DNA of 64,000 nucleotides from a virus. The DNA lies in the IMG/VR virus record IMGVR_UViG_3300033143_005075, positions 56,099 to 120,098 of that record, one strand, 5' to 3'. Each line of letters opens with the position of its first letter. Within the stretch, counting starts at the first letter, position 1. A program made the translations under genes and the position numbers. The notes beneath the pieces were generated by a model that made no database searches, was not told the origin of the DNA, and was given only the letters and a program-made list of their open reading frames with translations. This document shows positions 1-8,242 of this stretch, piece by piece.

Positions 1-1011
1 TATACTAATATTATCAAGGCGCAACATCCATTCTATACTGGGATTGAAATTATGAGAAAGGATGCTAGAGATAAAGTACGTGCTGATCTGGGATTCAAAG
101 AAGATGACTTTGTTATTGGAACCACTGGTTTCCTCTTATCATACAAGATGATCCTTCAGATCTCAAAACAGATCATAGATATGATGAAAGACCGGCCGAA
201 GTATGCTCTGCTTCTCCCGGTCTCGCGACATAGGAATGATAGCGCAGGCTTTGCTAATAATGTTGTCGAAGAGATCATGTCATATGCTAAAGAGAACGGG
301 GTAGGAGACCGTGTCGTGATCAAGCTTGGATTCCATGAACAATCCAAGCTGGTAGAATATCTGCAGTGTCTTGATATTGGTTGGATGTTTGTTAATAACC
401 AGGCAGTCGGAGCCAATTCGGGCTCCGTACGCATGCTTATTAGTAGTGGAGTTCCATGTATCGTTGCTGGTAAGGGCAAGATGCATCATGAACTCTATAA
501 GCTTAGGTGTACACTAAGTGTTGCTACCACAAATGACCCTGTCGAGTTTATCAAATCTGGATTAGAGTTTGCTGATGGGCAACCAGATCTCATCAAATCA
601 ATGCGAACAAATTGTATCCAAGCAGCAGCTAGGTTTAGCTTTACAGCATTTGCTGCCATGCATAAGACGCAGATTTACGATCGTCTGTTTACACAGATAC
701 AGATCGCAACATACACTACACAGGAGGTTGACAATGAGCAACGATGTAATGGAAAGATTCAAGGGCAAGATAGTATCGCTGGAACTTCCAATGATGGGCG
801 GGAGAGCAGCAGGAATGGAGGGGAAACTCCTGGACTTCGATGCGAAGGACATGGTAGTGGAGACCAAAATCCCAGATCCGAGCGACTCAGCAATGGGATT
901 CATGGCAACAGTGCTCATCAGCAGACAGCTGGTAACAACAATAATCATGAAAGGAGACGTCAGCGTGCCTATGGTGGAGGGGAGCAGCCTCCTAGACAGC
1001 CAGGGAGATAA
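1..1011 (+). CDS. GT4-type glycosyltransferase, C-terminal part (5' end outside window)
   Basis: The frame is open from base 1, so the true start lies upstream; the first ATG inside the window (52) is internal. The visible part looks like the C-terminal Rossmann domain of a GT-B glycosyltransferase: DDFVIGTTGFL opens the domain, ALLLPVSRHR follows, and then a donor-site-like stretch SGSVRMLISSGVPCIVAG near residues 125-142. Such enzymes move a sugar from a nucleotide-sugar donor to an acceptor. The glycosyltransferase-like sequence ends around base 735. The remaining 92 codons are a Gly/Arg/Asn/Gln-rich tail that exactly overlays the next gene (734-1021) in another frame. The natural C terminus is therefore uncertain: this may be a real overlapping tail or a lost stop codon. 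It is the only glycosyltransferase on the plus strand; the glycan island at 3980-13945 is on the other strand. Confidence 0.7.
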   Translation, partial: YTNIIKAQHPFYTGIEIMRKDARDKVRADLGFKEDDFVIGTTGFLLSYKMILQISKQIIDMMKDRPKYALLLPVSRHRNDSAGFANNVVEEIMSYAKENGVGDRVVIKLGFHEQSKLVEYLQCLDIGWMFVNNQAVGANSGSVRMLISSGVPCIVAGKGKMHHELYKLRCTLSVATTNDPVEFIKSGLEFADGQPDLIKSMRTNCIQAAARFSFTAFAAMHKTQIYDRLFTQIQIATYTTQEVDNEQRCNGKIQGQDSIAGTSNDGRESSRNGGETPGLRCEGHGSGDQNPRSERLSNGIHGNSAHQQTAGNNNNHERRRQRAYGGGEQPPRQPGR

Positions 1012-1021
1012 AGCTAAATAA
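734..1021 (+). CDS. small 95-aa protein, possible LSm-like barrel
   Basis: The ATG at 734 has a near-perfect Shine-Dalgarno AGGAGG seven bases upstream, the best signal in this region. It lies wholly inside the 3' part of the upstream glycosyltransferase reading frame. The protein is compact and mostly beta by eye: GKIVSLEL, then GMEGKLLDFDAKDMVVE, then MATVLISRQLVTTIIM. The G-x-x-G-x-L-x-x-F-D pattern followed by a hydrophobic strand recalls the Sm1/Sm2 motifs of LSm/Hfq RNA-binding proteins. That is only a resemblance and could be coincidence in a small barrel. Codon use here looks normal for coding sequence, whereas the overlapping frame gives a low-complexity product, so this gene is preferred. 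Confidence 0.65.
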   Translation: MSNDVMERFKGKIVSLELPMMGGRAAGMEGKLLDFDAKDMVVETKIPDPSDSAMGFMATVLISRQLVTTIIMKGDVSVPMVEGSSLLDSQGDKAK

Positions 1022-1023
1022 CA

Positions 1024-1380
1024 ATGAAACTGATCAATACAGATGTGAAAAAGATTCCAAAGTCTAAGTCACTATATAGTATTGGGATGGCAATCGATTC
1101 CAGCATCTATTATGTGGCTATGGTCGACATCAATAGTCAGAAGAACTTCGTAGAAGAAGTATCACTCTCGCCAAGTAGGGAAAAGTTTACAGGGGTCTTC
1201 CGAGAGATACAAGACGAAGAAACCTGGAAGAAGGTCAGCGCATTCTTTAATGCGGCTGGACTTTTCGAACAGTTCTGGAAGGGCAAGAACTGGAGGTGGC
1301 ATAGAGAGAATGGCAAAGAAGTCGTACCAGACTGGTTCCAACGGAAATATAACGATCCGGCACCAGACAAGAAATCGTAG
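1024..1380 (+). CDS. hypothetical protein, 118 aa
   Basis: It starts two bases after the stop of the previous gene and is probably translationally coupled, since no strong Shine-Dalgarno site is visible. I do not recognise a family. The N-terminal half is predicted beta (SLYSIGMAIDSSIYYVAMVDI), which is reminiscent of the first strands of an RNase H-like fold with an early Asp, but no further catalytic acids can be placed. The C-terminal half is rich in Trp and basic residues (QFWKGKNWRWHREN). Its last 71 bases overlap the next plus-strand gene if that gene starts at 1310. Confidence 0.55.
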   Translation: MKLINTDVKKIPKSKSLYSIGMAIDSSIYYVAMVDINSQKNFVEEVSLSPSREKFTGVFREIQDEETWKKVSAFFNAAGLFEQFWKGKNWRWHRENGKEVVPDWFQRKYNDPAPDKKS

Positions 1381-2071
1381 TCTTACGTACACAGTAGACA
1401 TTAACCACGTAGCACCAGCGATCATGTACCTACTCGACTTCCTTAAGTCGAGTAGGTATCTTGTTCTAAGTAGTAGTATCGCGAAGAGGTGTGGGTTTCA
1501 TGAGTATATCCATCGTCATGAGAAGCTATGCTGGACGGTGGTGCGACTCTGTACAAAGACTTATCCTATCATCGCAGCACAAGATGCCTTCCGACAGATG
1601 TTCCATAAGCCCTTAAGTATCTATGGGTGGGATACCTTGTGGTCAGATCTTTGGTATGATTCATTCTATGTTATGCCTCAACGCTTTCGACCAGTTAACA
1701 AAACAAAAATATATACAGAGTATCTTCCTTACTTCCTCAGGATGCTTCCTTTGTATACATCAAAAGCATTACTTAAGATACATAAGACATATAAGAGACA
1801 CCTTCGCTCATCTATTCATCCTGTTATAGAGCTTAACGATGATTATATAGATAATAAGAAGAAAGCACTAACCAGATTAGATCTTATTAAGCGCCTTGTT
1901 TCTATGGAACAGGCGCCAAATAGTACCATCCAGAATATGTATTATTATCTTAAGGATGTTGGAAATGTTAAAGACTCTGGCTATGTGGGATTCGGAAAGC
2001 TATTAGGATATAAGGACTTAGATGCTGCAGGACTTAGACGCATCGGATTCTCGGTTTTGAACTCACATTAG
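1310..2071 (+). CDS. hypothetical protein, up to 253 aa
   Basis: Unrecognised. Three in-frame ATGs are possible: 1250, 1310 and 1424. The 1310 start has GGAGG 13 bases upstream, a long spacing. The 1424 start would avoid overlapping the previous gene but has no Shine-Dalgarno site and lies just before a 14-bp perfect hairpin. The body (from about 1480) is rich in Tyr, Leu, Lys and Trp, with a mostly helical look (KALTRLDLIKRLVSMEQ) and a conserved-looking end GYVGFGKLLGYKDLDAAG. No signal peptide is evident. The stop overlaps the 3' end of the convergent minus-strand gene by 38 bp, marking where the two transcription directions meet. Confidence 0.5.
   Translation: MAKKSYQTGSNGNITIRHQTRNRSLTYTVDINHVAPAIMYLLDFLKSSRYLVLSSSIAKRCGFHEYIHRHEKLCWTVVRLCTKTYPIIAAQDAFRQMFHKPLSIYGWDTLWSDLWYDSFYVMPQRFRPVNKTKIYTEYLPYFLRMLPLYTSKALLKIHKTYKRHLRSSIHPVIELNDDYIDNKKKALTRLDLIKRLVSMEQAPNSTIQNMYYYLKDVGNVKDSGYVGFGKLLGYKDLDAAGLRRIGFSVLNSH
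1427..1458 (+). repeat. 14-bp perfect inverted repeat (hairpin) with 4-base loop
   Basis: The arms TACCTACTCGACTT (1427-1440) and AAGTCGAGTAGGTA (1445-1458) are perfectly complementary around the loop CCTT, with one further G-U pair possible. It is followed by TCTTGTTCTA, moderately T-rich but not a classical U-tract. It sits inside the reading frame 1310-2071, directly after an in-frame ATG at 1424. It may be an intrinsic terminator or attenuator for the plus-strand genes, or a structure controlling translation of the downstream part of that gene. Confidence 0.6.
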
Positions 2072-3980
2072 ATTTAAATATTAGATTGCCAAACCAGTTA
2101 AACCACCAAACACGAAACCAATTTCTTCCTTTACTTTCAACATGAATTGTCTCTCTTGTTGTATTAGCTATTGCTTTTGGTGCATCCGTTACTGTATCAA
2201 CAGCTACTCCTGTTATAGTAGCAGCTGCACCGGCTACAGCGGTTTGTACCTGCTGTCGAGTTAAGGGTTGGTTAGGGCCGTTACCTTCAGCTTCTGTCAT
2301 GAATGTATGCAAAGCTGTTACACCTGTTACATTCATGACACTTGGTGTGTGTCCTCTTTGTCCTATTTCTATTGTGACACCAGCTGCTGCTGGATTTGTT
2401 GTTGACCTCTTATGTTGTGAGTAATAATCTGTGAGAGTAATGGTCTTAAGTAATGTCTCAAGACACTCTCGGAATTTCTCATCTAGATAATAGTATTCAT
2501 CATCAATCTTATAGAGCCGTCGATGAGGCGTTTCAACGCCATCATCGGCTTCACTTAATGAAGGAACAGTAGGAACTGTGGGTCTATCTCCTGTCTTTTG
2601 TAGAATTGCATTACCACTTGATCCGTATCTTGTGGATACATCATTCTCTAGAATAGATACATCTTCGTTTGCTTTAGCAAATCGTAGATGGAGTTGGTGA
2701 TTATTCTTAGTGAAATGTTCACTACTAAATATATGTTTGCGGCTACTACCACTTACTCCGAAATCAACTGTCTTACCTGGTATACGATCAGCTGATACGA
2801 ATACATGCGAATCAAATATATTAAGAGCTTGCAGAAATTCATTGATAGAGTTTACATTGAGACAATTTCTAAACATATCAACGCGATCTGGCGCAGTCAT
2901 TGCTGCCATTGCTTGAACCATTTTTAAATCATTATTTCCTGAGTTGCACTTCGTATAGTAATATTTTAGTGCTGCTACTGAAATCATGATTTGATCAAAT
3001 TGTGAAAGCTGAGTAAGTATAACTTTCTCCAGAAACGCATTTGCAACTGTTGGTGTGCTTGCTTCATTTGCTATAGCTATAGCTTCTTCTTTCTCGTTTG
3101 AATCATTCTTATCTAATCCTAGTCCTGGTGGATCCGAAGTAGTACTATCACTCACTGCATTGTTATATATGTCTTCCCATCGTGTAACCTGACTCTTTAT
3201 TAGATGTTCTCTAGCTGATTGATATGTTGAATCTCCATAAGTGAATTGTGGGCCAAATGATAAATGCGGACTCTGAGAATCAATTGCTCTTGCAACAAAT
3301 CCTTTGATCTCGAACAATAGAGGATTACCTGTTATTCCGAGGGTTAGTCTTCTGCTATCTCCTGGCCTATATAGATAAGGTGCAAATCTACTATTACTAT
3401 TTTCAGAAAAGAACCTTTTGTTATATCTATCAATTAAAATACTAAGGCCATTAAAGAAATCATCGAAACTGAGCTGACAAATACCAAATCTAGAACTTAT
3501 AGTAGAGATTGAGGGAACGCGAGATGCTTTCGTCATATCTAGTAACGATCTGGTAGCAAAGAATGCTTTAATAAATCTCCAGTCTGGAATTTCCCGTTCA
3601 GAACCAATGGAGCTTCCACCACCAACCGACATACTAAAATTATCCGGGTTCTCAGAATGAAAGTGGTTCTTAAATAGAGCTAGTGTTGCATACTTAAATA
3701 CCCAATCGTATTTGTCTGCTTCTGTACCAGTTAGTTTATCTAGGTTTGTTAGCACCCAGTTGCCCGCGGTTGAGTTTTTATCTGTGGTTTCTCCTGCTTC
3801 TGAAGCAGACTTCGGTTTCAGTTTTCTATATTCAGCATTCACCACTCCTGGATCGATTTCAGAGTTTGCCCAAGTTGGTATGCCGAATAGAGAGCCATTC
3901 AGATATATTCCATTACGAGGATTTAGTGATTTGATACTAAAGAGATGATGATATGAGTCCCGTATTGTTGATATTGCCAT
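2034..3980 (-). CDS. hypothetical virion-type protein, 648 aa
   Basis: No family recognised. It is the last gene of the minus-strand series and begins in a TAATG overlap with the stop of the glycosyltransferase at 3980-4942, preceded by GGTGA. The protein is soluble-looking, without signal peptide or membrane segment. It has Ser/Asn-rich loops, a Glu/Asp-rich linker around residues 290-310, and an Ala/Thr-rich stretch near residues 585-605 (VAGAAATITGVAVDTVTDA), then a Trp-rich end (WFRVWWFNWFGN). The style is that of the large structural proteins in this window, so a virion role is a guess. Its last 38 bp overlap the convergent plus-strand gene. Confidence 0.6.
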   Translation of the reverse strand: MAISTIRDSYHHLFSIKSLNPRNGIYLNGSLFGIPTWANSEIDPGVVNAEYRKLKPKSASEAGETTDKNSTAGNWVLTNLDKLTGTEADKYDWVFKYATLALFKNHFHSENPDNFSMSVGGGSSIGSEREIPDWRFIKAFFATRSLLDMTKASRVPSISTISSRFGICQLSFDDFFNGLSILIDRYNKRFFSENSNSRFAPYLYRPGDSRRLTLGITGNPLLFEIKGFVARAIDSQSPHLSFGPQFTYGDSTYQSAREHLIKSQVTRWEDIYNNAVSDSTTSDPPGLGLDKNDSNEKEEAIAIANEASTPTVANAFLEKVILTQLSQFDQIMISVAALKYYYTKCNSGNNDLKMVQAMAAMTAPDRVDMFRNCLNVNSINEFLQALNIFDSHVFVSADRIPGKTVDFGVSGSSRKHIFSSEHFTKNNHQLHLRFAKANEDVSILENDVSTRYGSSGNAILQKTGDRPTVPTVPSLSEADDGVETPHRRLYKIDDEYYYLDEKFRECLETLLKTITLTDYYSQHKRSTTNPAAAGVTIEIGQRGHTPSVMNVTGVTALHTFMTEAEGNGPNQPLTRQQVQTAVAGAAATITGVAVDTVTDAPKAIANTTRETIHVESKGRNWFRVWWFNWFGNLIFKSNVSSKPRIRCV

Positions 3981-4942
3981 TATATCACCATGATTTCCTT
4001 GATCTTTGCCGCGGTGTTGGCCGGGCTGGTCTCTTCAGTATACTCTATAACCTTTCGTATGTCAATTGAGTTAATTACCTTCTGAGGGTCTTCTATGACC
4101 TCTCTGATGCTGTCTCTATAGTTGTCCTTCATACGATAGACAACACCTTCTGGAAGACCATCAAATTGAGGATAGCTTGGCACCACAACAGGCCGCCCGC
4201 TTGCTAATGCAACGCGGGCAGTGCCGCTTGCATTGTACGTATCACCACCATCAGCCTGAACGAGAAGGATCATGTCACACTTCTTGTTCAGTGCTTTAAT
4301 GATGTCGGATTTGTCTTTGTAATAATTAAAATCGAATGTAACTCTATCTTCGAAACCCTGACGCCGGCAAACACTCCTGCACCTATCCAGATATGATTTA
4401 GAGATCTGGAAGTGTTTCAGAGTTACGTCATTAATAGTGCTTACGATATGAAGATGCATATCTAGATTATATCCCAGCTCCATGATGCCTCTGATAAGAC
4501 ATGTTCTGGGGACAGCAAAGCCATGCATCCCAATAGTGAAAATGTTCTCTGCTTTTGTCTCGTCTGGAGAGTCTGTGATAGGTTCAGAGTAGTGCTGTAT
4601 TACATAGATAGGAATAGTAATAACCTGAGCGAGTTTTGATTTCATGATCTCAGTGGAGACAAACACACCCTCACATAACTCGTTGATCTTTCTGTGAGTG
4701 ATCTGGTTGTTCGGATTGGTAAGATTTACAGAGTGCATGTAAATAAAGGTTTTAGGACGCAGCACTTCTATTTGTTCCCAACAATCACCATCATATGCGT
4801 ACTCATGTTCTAGTAAGATAACATCTGGAGAAATAATGACTGAATCATTTATCTCCATGTTAAGATAAGAGTTCAGTCCTTTGGCAAACTCGGCTATTCC
4901 GCACTTCTTCTTAAGAGTTGGAACTAGGTGCAGATTCATCAT
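3980..4942 (-). CDS. GT-B glycosyltransferase (GT4-like), 320 aa
   Basis: Predicted to transfer a sugar from a nucleotide-sugar to a growing glycan. The N-terminal half has the KKKCGIAEFAKGLNSYL start typical of GT4 enzymes (Gly-rich loop beside a helix), then LLEHEYAY and FIYMHSVNL. The C-terminal half has ENIFTIGMHGF and the donor-binding region ASGTARVALASGRPVVVPSY near residues 235-255, where GT4 enzymes carry the E-x7-E motif; the first acidic residue is not obvious. There is a GGAG Shine-Dalgarno site, and the start overlaps the preceding gene as ATGA. It is part of the tightly packed glycan island. Confidence 0.8.
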   Translation of the reverse strand: MMNLHLVPTLKKKCGIAEFAKGLNSYLNMEINDSVIISPDVILLEHEYAYDGDCWEQIEVLRPKTFIYMHSVNLTNPNNQITHRKINELCEGVFVSTEIMKSKLAQVITIPIYVIQHYSEPITDSPDETKAENIFTIGMHGFAVPRTCLIRGIMELGYNLDMHLHIVSTINDVTLKHFQISKSYLDRCRSVCRRQGFEDRVTFDFNYYKDKSDIIKALNKKCDMILLVQADGGDTYNASGTARVALASGRPVVVPSYPQFDGLPEGVVYRMKDNYRDSIREVIEDPQKVINSIDIRKVIEYTEETSPANTAAKIKEIMVI

Positions 4943-5238
4943 ATACTCTCCTCATCTAAGTCATGGACCTCACAGACATCTGGTATGATCATAACTGATC
5001 CCTTGATGTCCTTATCCTTCATCCATTGTATGATCGGCTCGGCTCTCTTAAGCACATTTTCCTTTCTGATCCGAGTGTCCCTAATAAGGATCAAAATGGG
5101 CGTCCCAGGATTTTCTTTACGTTTTTGGTTGATGATCTCAATATCATCTGTAGGAAATGGCTCCCAATTACTCACAAATGCTATGTGAGGTTCCTGCATG
5201 TCTACGTTAGTCCAATACGGCACTAGTGTATTCTTCAT
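4939..5238 (-). CDS. small protein, possibly nucleotidyltransferase-like, 99 aa
   Basis: The fold appears to be Rossmann-like: HIAFVSNWEPFP, PILILIRDT, then helix EPIIQWMKDKDIKG and strand SVMIIPDVCEVHDLD. The IRDT step followed later by MIIPDV resembles small cytidylyltransferase/adenylyltransferase-like proteins seen in some phages. The HxGH nucleotide-binding signature is absent from the N terminus, so catalysis is doubtful. Good Shine-Dalgarno (AAAGGATAAGCAATG). It is flanked by glycosyltransferases and overlaps the next gene by four bases, so it is probably co-translated and functionally tied to the glycan genes. Confidence 0.45.
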   Translation of the reverse strand: MKNTLVPYWTNVDMQEPHIAFVSNWEPFPTDDIEIINQKRKENPGTPILILIRDTRIRKENVLKRAEPIIQWMKDKDIKGSVMIIPDVCEVHDLDEESI

Positions 5239-5241
5239 TGC

Positions 5242-6033
5242 TTATCCTTTGAAAGGCTTGAGAGCCTTATAGTATTCTTTATTTGTCATGGTATCGGGCA
5301 ACCATTTGGTTGCAAGAGCATGCATTTTGATCTCTTCGGTGCTGTTTCCTGGGCTTCTGATCCTAGCTTCTGTTCCAACTGGATCATTGCTCCCATAGTG
5401 GTTATATCGTGCAATCGCCTGTTCCACGGTAGCGAGGCAGTGATAGTGGTCCACTCTTAGAGTCTTACTATTTGCATGTATCTTATTGTTACCACGTTGT
5501 ACCTCGGATCCATCCTCGTATACTATCCATTCAAAGATCGAGTCTTTTGTCTTGAAGTTCAAACCTTTATGCATGCGATATACACGCATTTGGTTGGTGT
5601 CTATCCTATCAAGATTGTTTGCTATGAAGAACTTTCCATCTATAAATCGTTCGATGTTCATTAGCTTTACAATGATGCCATTGTATTTATCAGATCGAAT
5701 AGCTTCACTGACTGCCTTCGCATTAGCCTCAGAATATATCTCATCCGAGTCTATCTGCCATGTCCATAAGTTGGAGTCATGGTTACCAGTTACATCCACA
5801 TGTTCATTGTGCTTATTGAAGAGAGACCCCATCTGAGAAGCCACTATGTGCAGTGGCTTCTTGGAAGATGCCTTCAGTTTCTGTAGATACTCCCAGGTAC
5901 CATCAGTGCTCCTCTTTCCTTTAAAGGATCCATCTACTATGACTAGCTCATCTATTAGGTCATAGACAGCATCTATACTGTAGGGCAGTGTCACAATGTT
6001 GTTGTAACAAATCCAGCATGCAACAATCTTCAT
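5242..6033 (-). CDS. GT-A (GT2-like) glycosyltransferase, 263 aa
   Basis: The N terminus KIVACWICYNN and DELVIVDGSFKGKRSTDGTWEY match the nucleotide-binding start of GT2 enzymes. The metal-binding DxD equivalent is visible as QIDSDEIY near residues 92-99. The C-terminal half holds a VDHYHCLATVEQAIARYNHYG segment typical of acceptor-side loops. There is no membrane segment, so it is a cytoplasmic enzyme. Shine-Dalgarno AGGAG precedes the start. It is likely paralogous to the next GT-A gene upstream (6045-6788), which shares the VDEL(V/I)I(V/T)DG(S/E) start. Confidence 0.85.
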   Translation of the reverse strand: MKIVACWICYNNIVTLPYSIDAVYDLIDELVIVDGSFKGKRSTDGTWEYLQKLKASSKKPLHIVASQMGSLFNKHNEHVDVTGNHDSNLWTWQIDSDEIYSEANAKAVSEAIRSDKYNGIIVKLMNIERFIDGKFFIANNLDRIDTNQMRVYRMHKGLNFKTKDSIFEWIVYEDGSEVQRGNNKIHANSKTLRVDHYHCLATVEQAIARYNHYGSNDPVGTEARIRSPGNSTEEIKMHALATKWLPDTMTNKEYYKALKPFKG

Positions 6034-6044
6034 ATTATTCTCCT

Positions 6045-6788
6045 TTAATCTTCTGTTCCAAATAGACTTCTTATAGGTGCAAATCGACAGTTGTGTTCTG
6101 ATGGAAATGTTAACAATGGCTTTGTTGCCCGATCCTTGCTCTTGTAGTGCTTGTATAGCTGTTTCTTATCAAACATCATTTTGTAGTGCCACATACTATA
6201 TGCACCAACCATGTCCTTGATATCTGCCAGTCGTTTGTTATACTTGTTACTAAAGAGACAACAATCAATTCCATTCAGGTTACGTATATCTTTGAAGACT
6301 ATATCTGGAGTGTTTTTAATAAGTCTTGGTACACTATGATGGCCATTGATTCGTATATGAGGCAAGAACTTATTTCCTGGCACTACTTCATATTGTAGCT
6401 GACTAAAGGATAGAAATGCAGGATTCTTCTCTATCAGATTGTGGAAATCCGTGTGTTCGTGATACAATTCATCTACATCTTTCATTAATATATGCGTGCC
6501 CGAACACTTAGATATAGCATATGTTCTACGTTCCATTTCATTAAAGCCATCGGCAGTTCTTTCACGACCAGATACAGTTCTCTTTCTGCCATATCTCTGT
6601 CGCATTGGATATAGTTTGATCTTACTAAATCTATTAGCCATTCTATCTAGAAGCTCTGCTGTGCCGTCGGTACTCTCTCCATCGGTAATGATTAACTCAT
6701 CAACGAACTGTAGTAAGTTCATGATGGATAACTTTATAATGGGTTTCTCATTATAACTGATCATATATCCGGAGAGCTTTATCTTCAT
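6045..6788 (-). CDS. GT-A (GT2-like) glycosyltransferase, 247 aa
   Basis: A classical GT2 opening: KLSGYMISYNE, then FVDELIITDGESTDGTAELLDRMA. A metal-binding acidic motif MKDVDELYHEH lies near residues 101-111. The arginine/lysine-rich loop (QRYGRKRTVSGRERTADG) between them may contact a phosphate. The C-terminal part includes MWHYKMMFDKKQLYKHYKSK, the basic acceptor-side helix common in this family. The start overlaps the stop of the methyltransferase gene upstream by four bases, and CTGGAGAT provides the ribosome site. Confidence 0.85.
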   Translation of the reverse strand: MKIKLSGYMISYNEKPIIKLSIMNLLQFVDELIITDGESTDGTAELLDRMANRFSKIKLYPMRQRYGRKRTVSGRERTADGFNEMERRTYAISKCSGTHILMKDVDELYHEHTDFHNLIEKNPAFLSFSQLQYEVVPGNKFLPHIRINGHHSVPRLIKNTPDIVFKDIRNLNGIDCCLFSNKYNKRLADIKDMVGAYSMWHYKMMFDKKQLYKHYKSKDRATKPLLTFPSEHNCRFAPIRSLFGTED

Positions 6789-7339
6789 TTGATTATCTCC
6801 AGTATGATTCCATATGATCTCGAACTAAATCTCTCAATGAACCTCATAGTATCGCTATTCATAATCTGTGGTTTTATGTGTGCCATATTCTTGAGGTGGT
6901 CTTTGTATTTAGGATACATATGGACACTGAAATCATATCGATTGAAGAGATCCAGGAAGATAGATAGACTTGGAACGACACAGTCATGTTTATGATTATA
7001 TCCTTTAAGAAGATCTTCTATCCGTTGACCATCAGGTCCAAATGGGAACCAGTGTACGGAAGCAATCCTTGCTGTTCTGATTGATTCCGACATGAATTTC
7101 GCTTGGTTGTTCACATGTTCTAACGTAGCAATCGATGTCGTGACATCGAAGCTGTTATCTTTATATGGGAGGTTCGTGCCATCGATTCCATTATTGATAT
7201 TAGCATCAGTTACTTTGGCTGTCAGAAACTGTTGCAGTCTTCTGAATCCTCCAATATCCAACACAGTAGAAGGATCATATTTCTTGACATATGAAGCGAC
7301 AGCATTATGGATTACTTTAGATACTTCAGGGATATGCAC
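6785..7339 (-). CDS. SAM-dependent class I methyltransferase, 184 aa
   Basis: It starts with GTG directly after the TAG of the upstream gene, with AAGGAG nine bases before it. SAM-binding motif I is VLDIGGF (residues 26-32). The motif II/III region is LPYKDNSFDVTTSIATLEHV near residues 57-76, the standard arrangement of a methyltransferase type 11 domain. It would methylate a small molecule or a sugar. Given the flanking glycosyltransferases, O-methylation of a sugar residue is the natural inference. At 184 aa it is short but complete for this family. Confidence 0.75.
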   Translation of the reverse strand: MHIPEVSKVIHNAVASYVKKYDPSTVLDIGGFRRLQQFLTAKVTDANINNGIDGTNLPYKDNSFDVTTSIATLEHVNNQAKFMSESIRTARIASVHWFPFGPDGQRIEDLLKGYNHKHDCVVPSLSIFLDLFNRYDFSVHMYPKYKDHLKNMAHIKPQIMNSDTMRFIERFSSRSYGIILEIIK

Positions 7340-8242
7340 CTAGTCTCCTTCGTGTTTCTTGACAAACTGTAGTATCCCGTCCACCCTGAAATTGATATTG
7401 TGTTGTCTCTTACATCGTTCGTGTGCCCTCTTGCCAATCTCTGCTAGCTGCTCTGGATGTTTCATATAGTGGTTTAACTTGGACAAGATGTCGCTGTATG
7501 TGGTATATGTAATAATTTCCTTGTCATTGAACACCATAGCAATTTCTGGTCGTGCTCTGGTGATAACAGGTACCCCACATGCTGCATACTCGAACATGCG
7601 GTGCGCCAGTGGGCTCCAGTCGTCTTGCACATCCAGTCCTATCTGGCTCTTACCGATAATGCGCAGAAACTTCTCTCCAGTAATAAATCCATGGTTCTCG
7701 GGATGAGAATTCCATTGGGCACCAAATGCTAGTATTCTATAGGATGTCTCTGATCGTAATTTGTTAACGAATTTGATCCTTGTTTGCTTGTCGTGAAACC
7801 ATGGATGGGTACCCAGTCCGATGACTGATACATCTATATTCTTGGGTGTATCCATTACCTTATGATACCTGAAATCACATGCTGTCTGGTTATAATGCAT
7901 AGGAATGGTAGTCTTGTACTTCTCATAGGTACCTATATGGTTGGTGACATATAGATCATAACTCTTAAACCGATCTGGTTTGAAGTAATAGGGATCCGAG
8001 AAACCAAATCCAACAATGGGTATCTTTATCTTTGCTTTCACTGCAGGACTGAGCAACAGCGCTGAACTGGCTAGCCATATCATTGTTGGAGAGTGTTCCT
8101 TAATGAGCTGAAGTATCTTGTTCATTTGTGACGTGTCTATCCAGATTATATCTATTCCTCTGCTTTTAACTTCTTCAAATATCGAGCGCTTTGTGCCGTA
8201 GTTGTTGTATGTATACCGGTCGCTAAAGTACAGTATCTTCAT
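7340..8242 (-). CDS. CgeB-like GT-B glycosyltransferase, 300 aa
   Basis: The N-terminal half has ILYFSDRYTYNNYGTKRSIFEEVKS. The C-terminal half has VSVIGLGTHPWF and the donor-site block DWSPLAHRMFEYAACGVPVITR around residues 205-226, matching the C-terminal glycosyltransferase domain of CgeB/spore-maturation type proteins. It ends with a helical LSKLNHYMKHPEQLAEIGKR region, also typical. Cytoplasmic, without signal peptide. It has an AGGAG ribosome site and overlaps the acyltransferase gene upstream by 20 bp, or abuts it if that gene's second frame end is considered. Confidence 0.85.
   Translation of the reverse strand: MKILYFSDRYTYNNYGTKRSIFEEVKSRGIDIIWIDTSQMNKILQLIKEHSPTMIWLASSALLLSPAVKAKIKIPIVGFGFSDPYYFKPDRFKSYDLYVTNHIGTYEKYKTTIPMHYNQTACDFRYHKVMDTPKNIDVSVIGLGTHPWFHDKQTRIKFVNKLRSETSYRILAFGAQWNSHPENHGFITGEKFLRIIGKSQIGLDVQDDWSPLAHRMFEYAACGVPVITRARPEIAMVFNDKEIITYTTYSDILSKLNHYMKHPEQLAEIGKRAHERCKRQHNINFRVDGILQFVKKHEGD

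Noticed and set aside
5250-5275. Short inverted repeat AAGGCT/AGCCTT near the end of a GT-A gene as a terminator
   Set aside because: Only 6 bp of stem, no U-tract, and it lies inside coding sequence.
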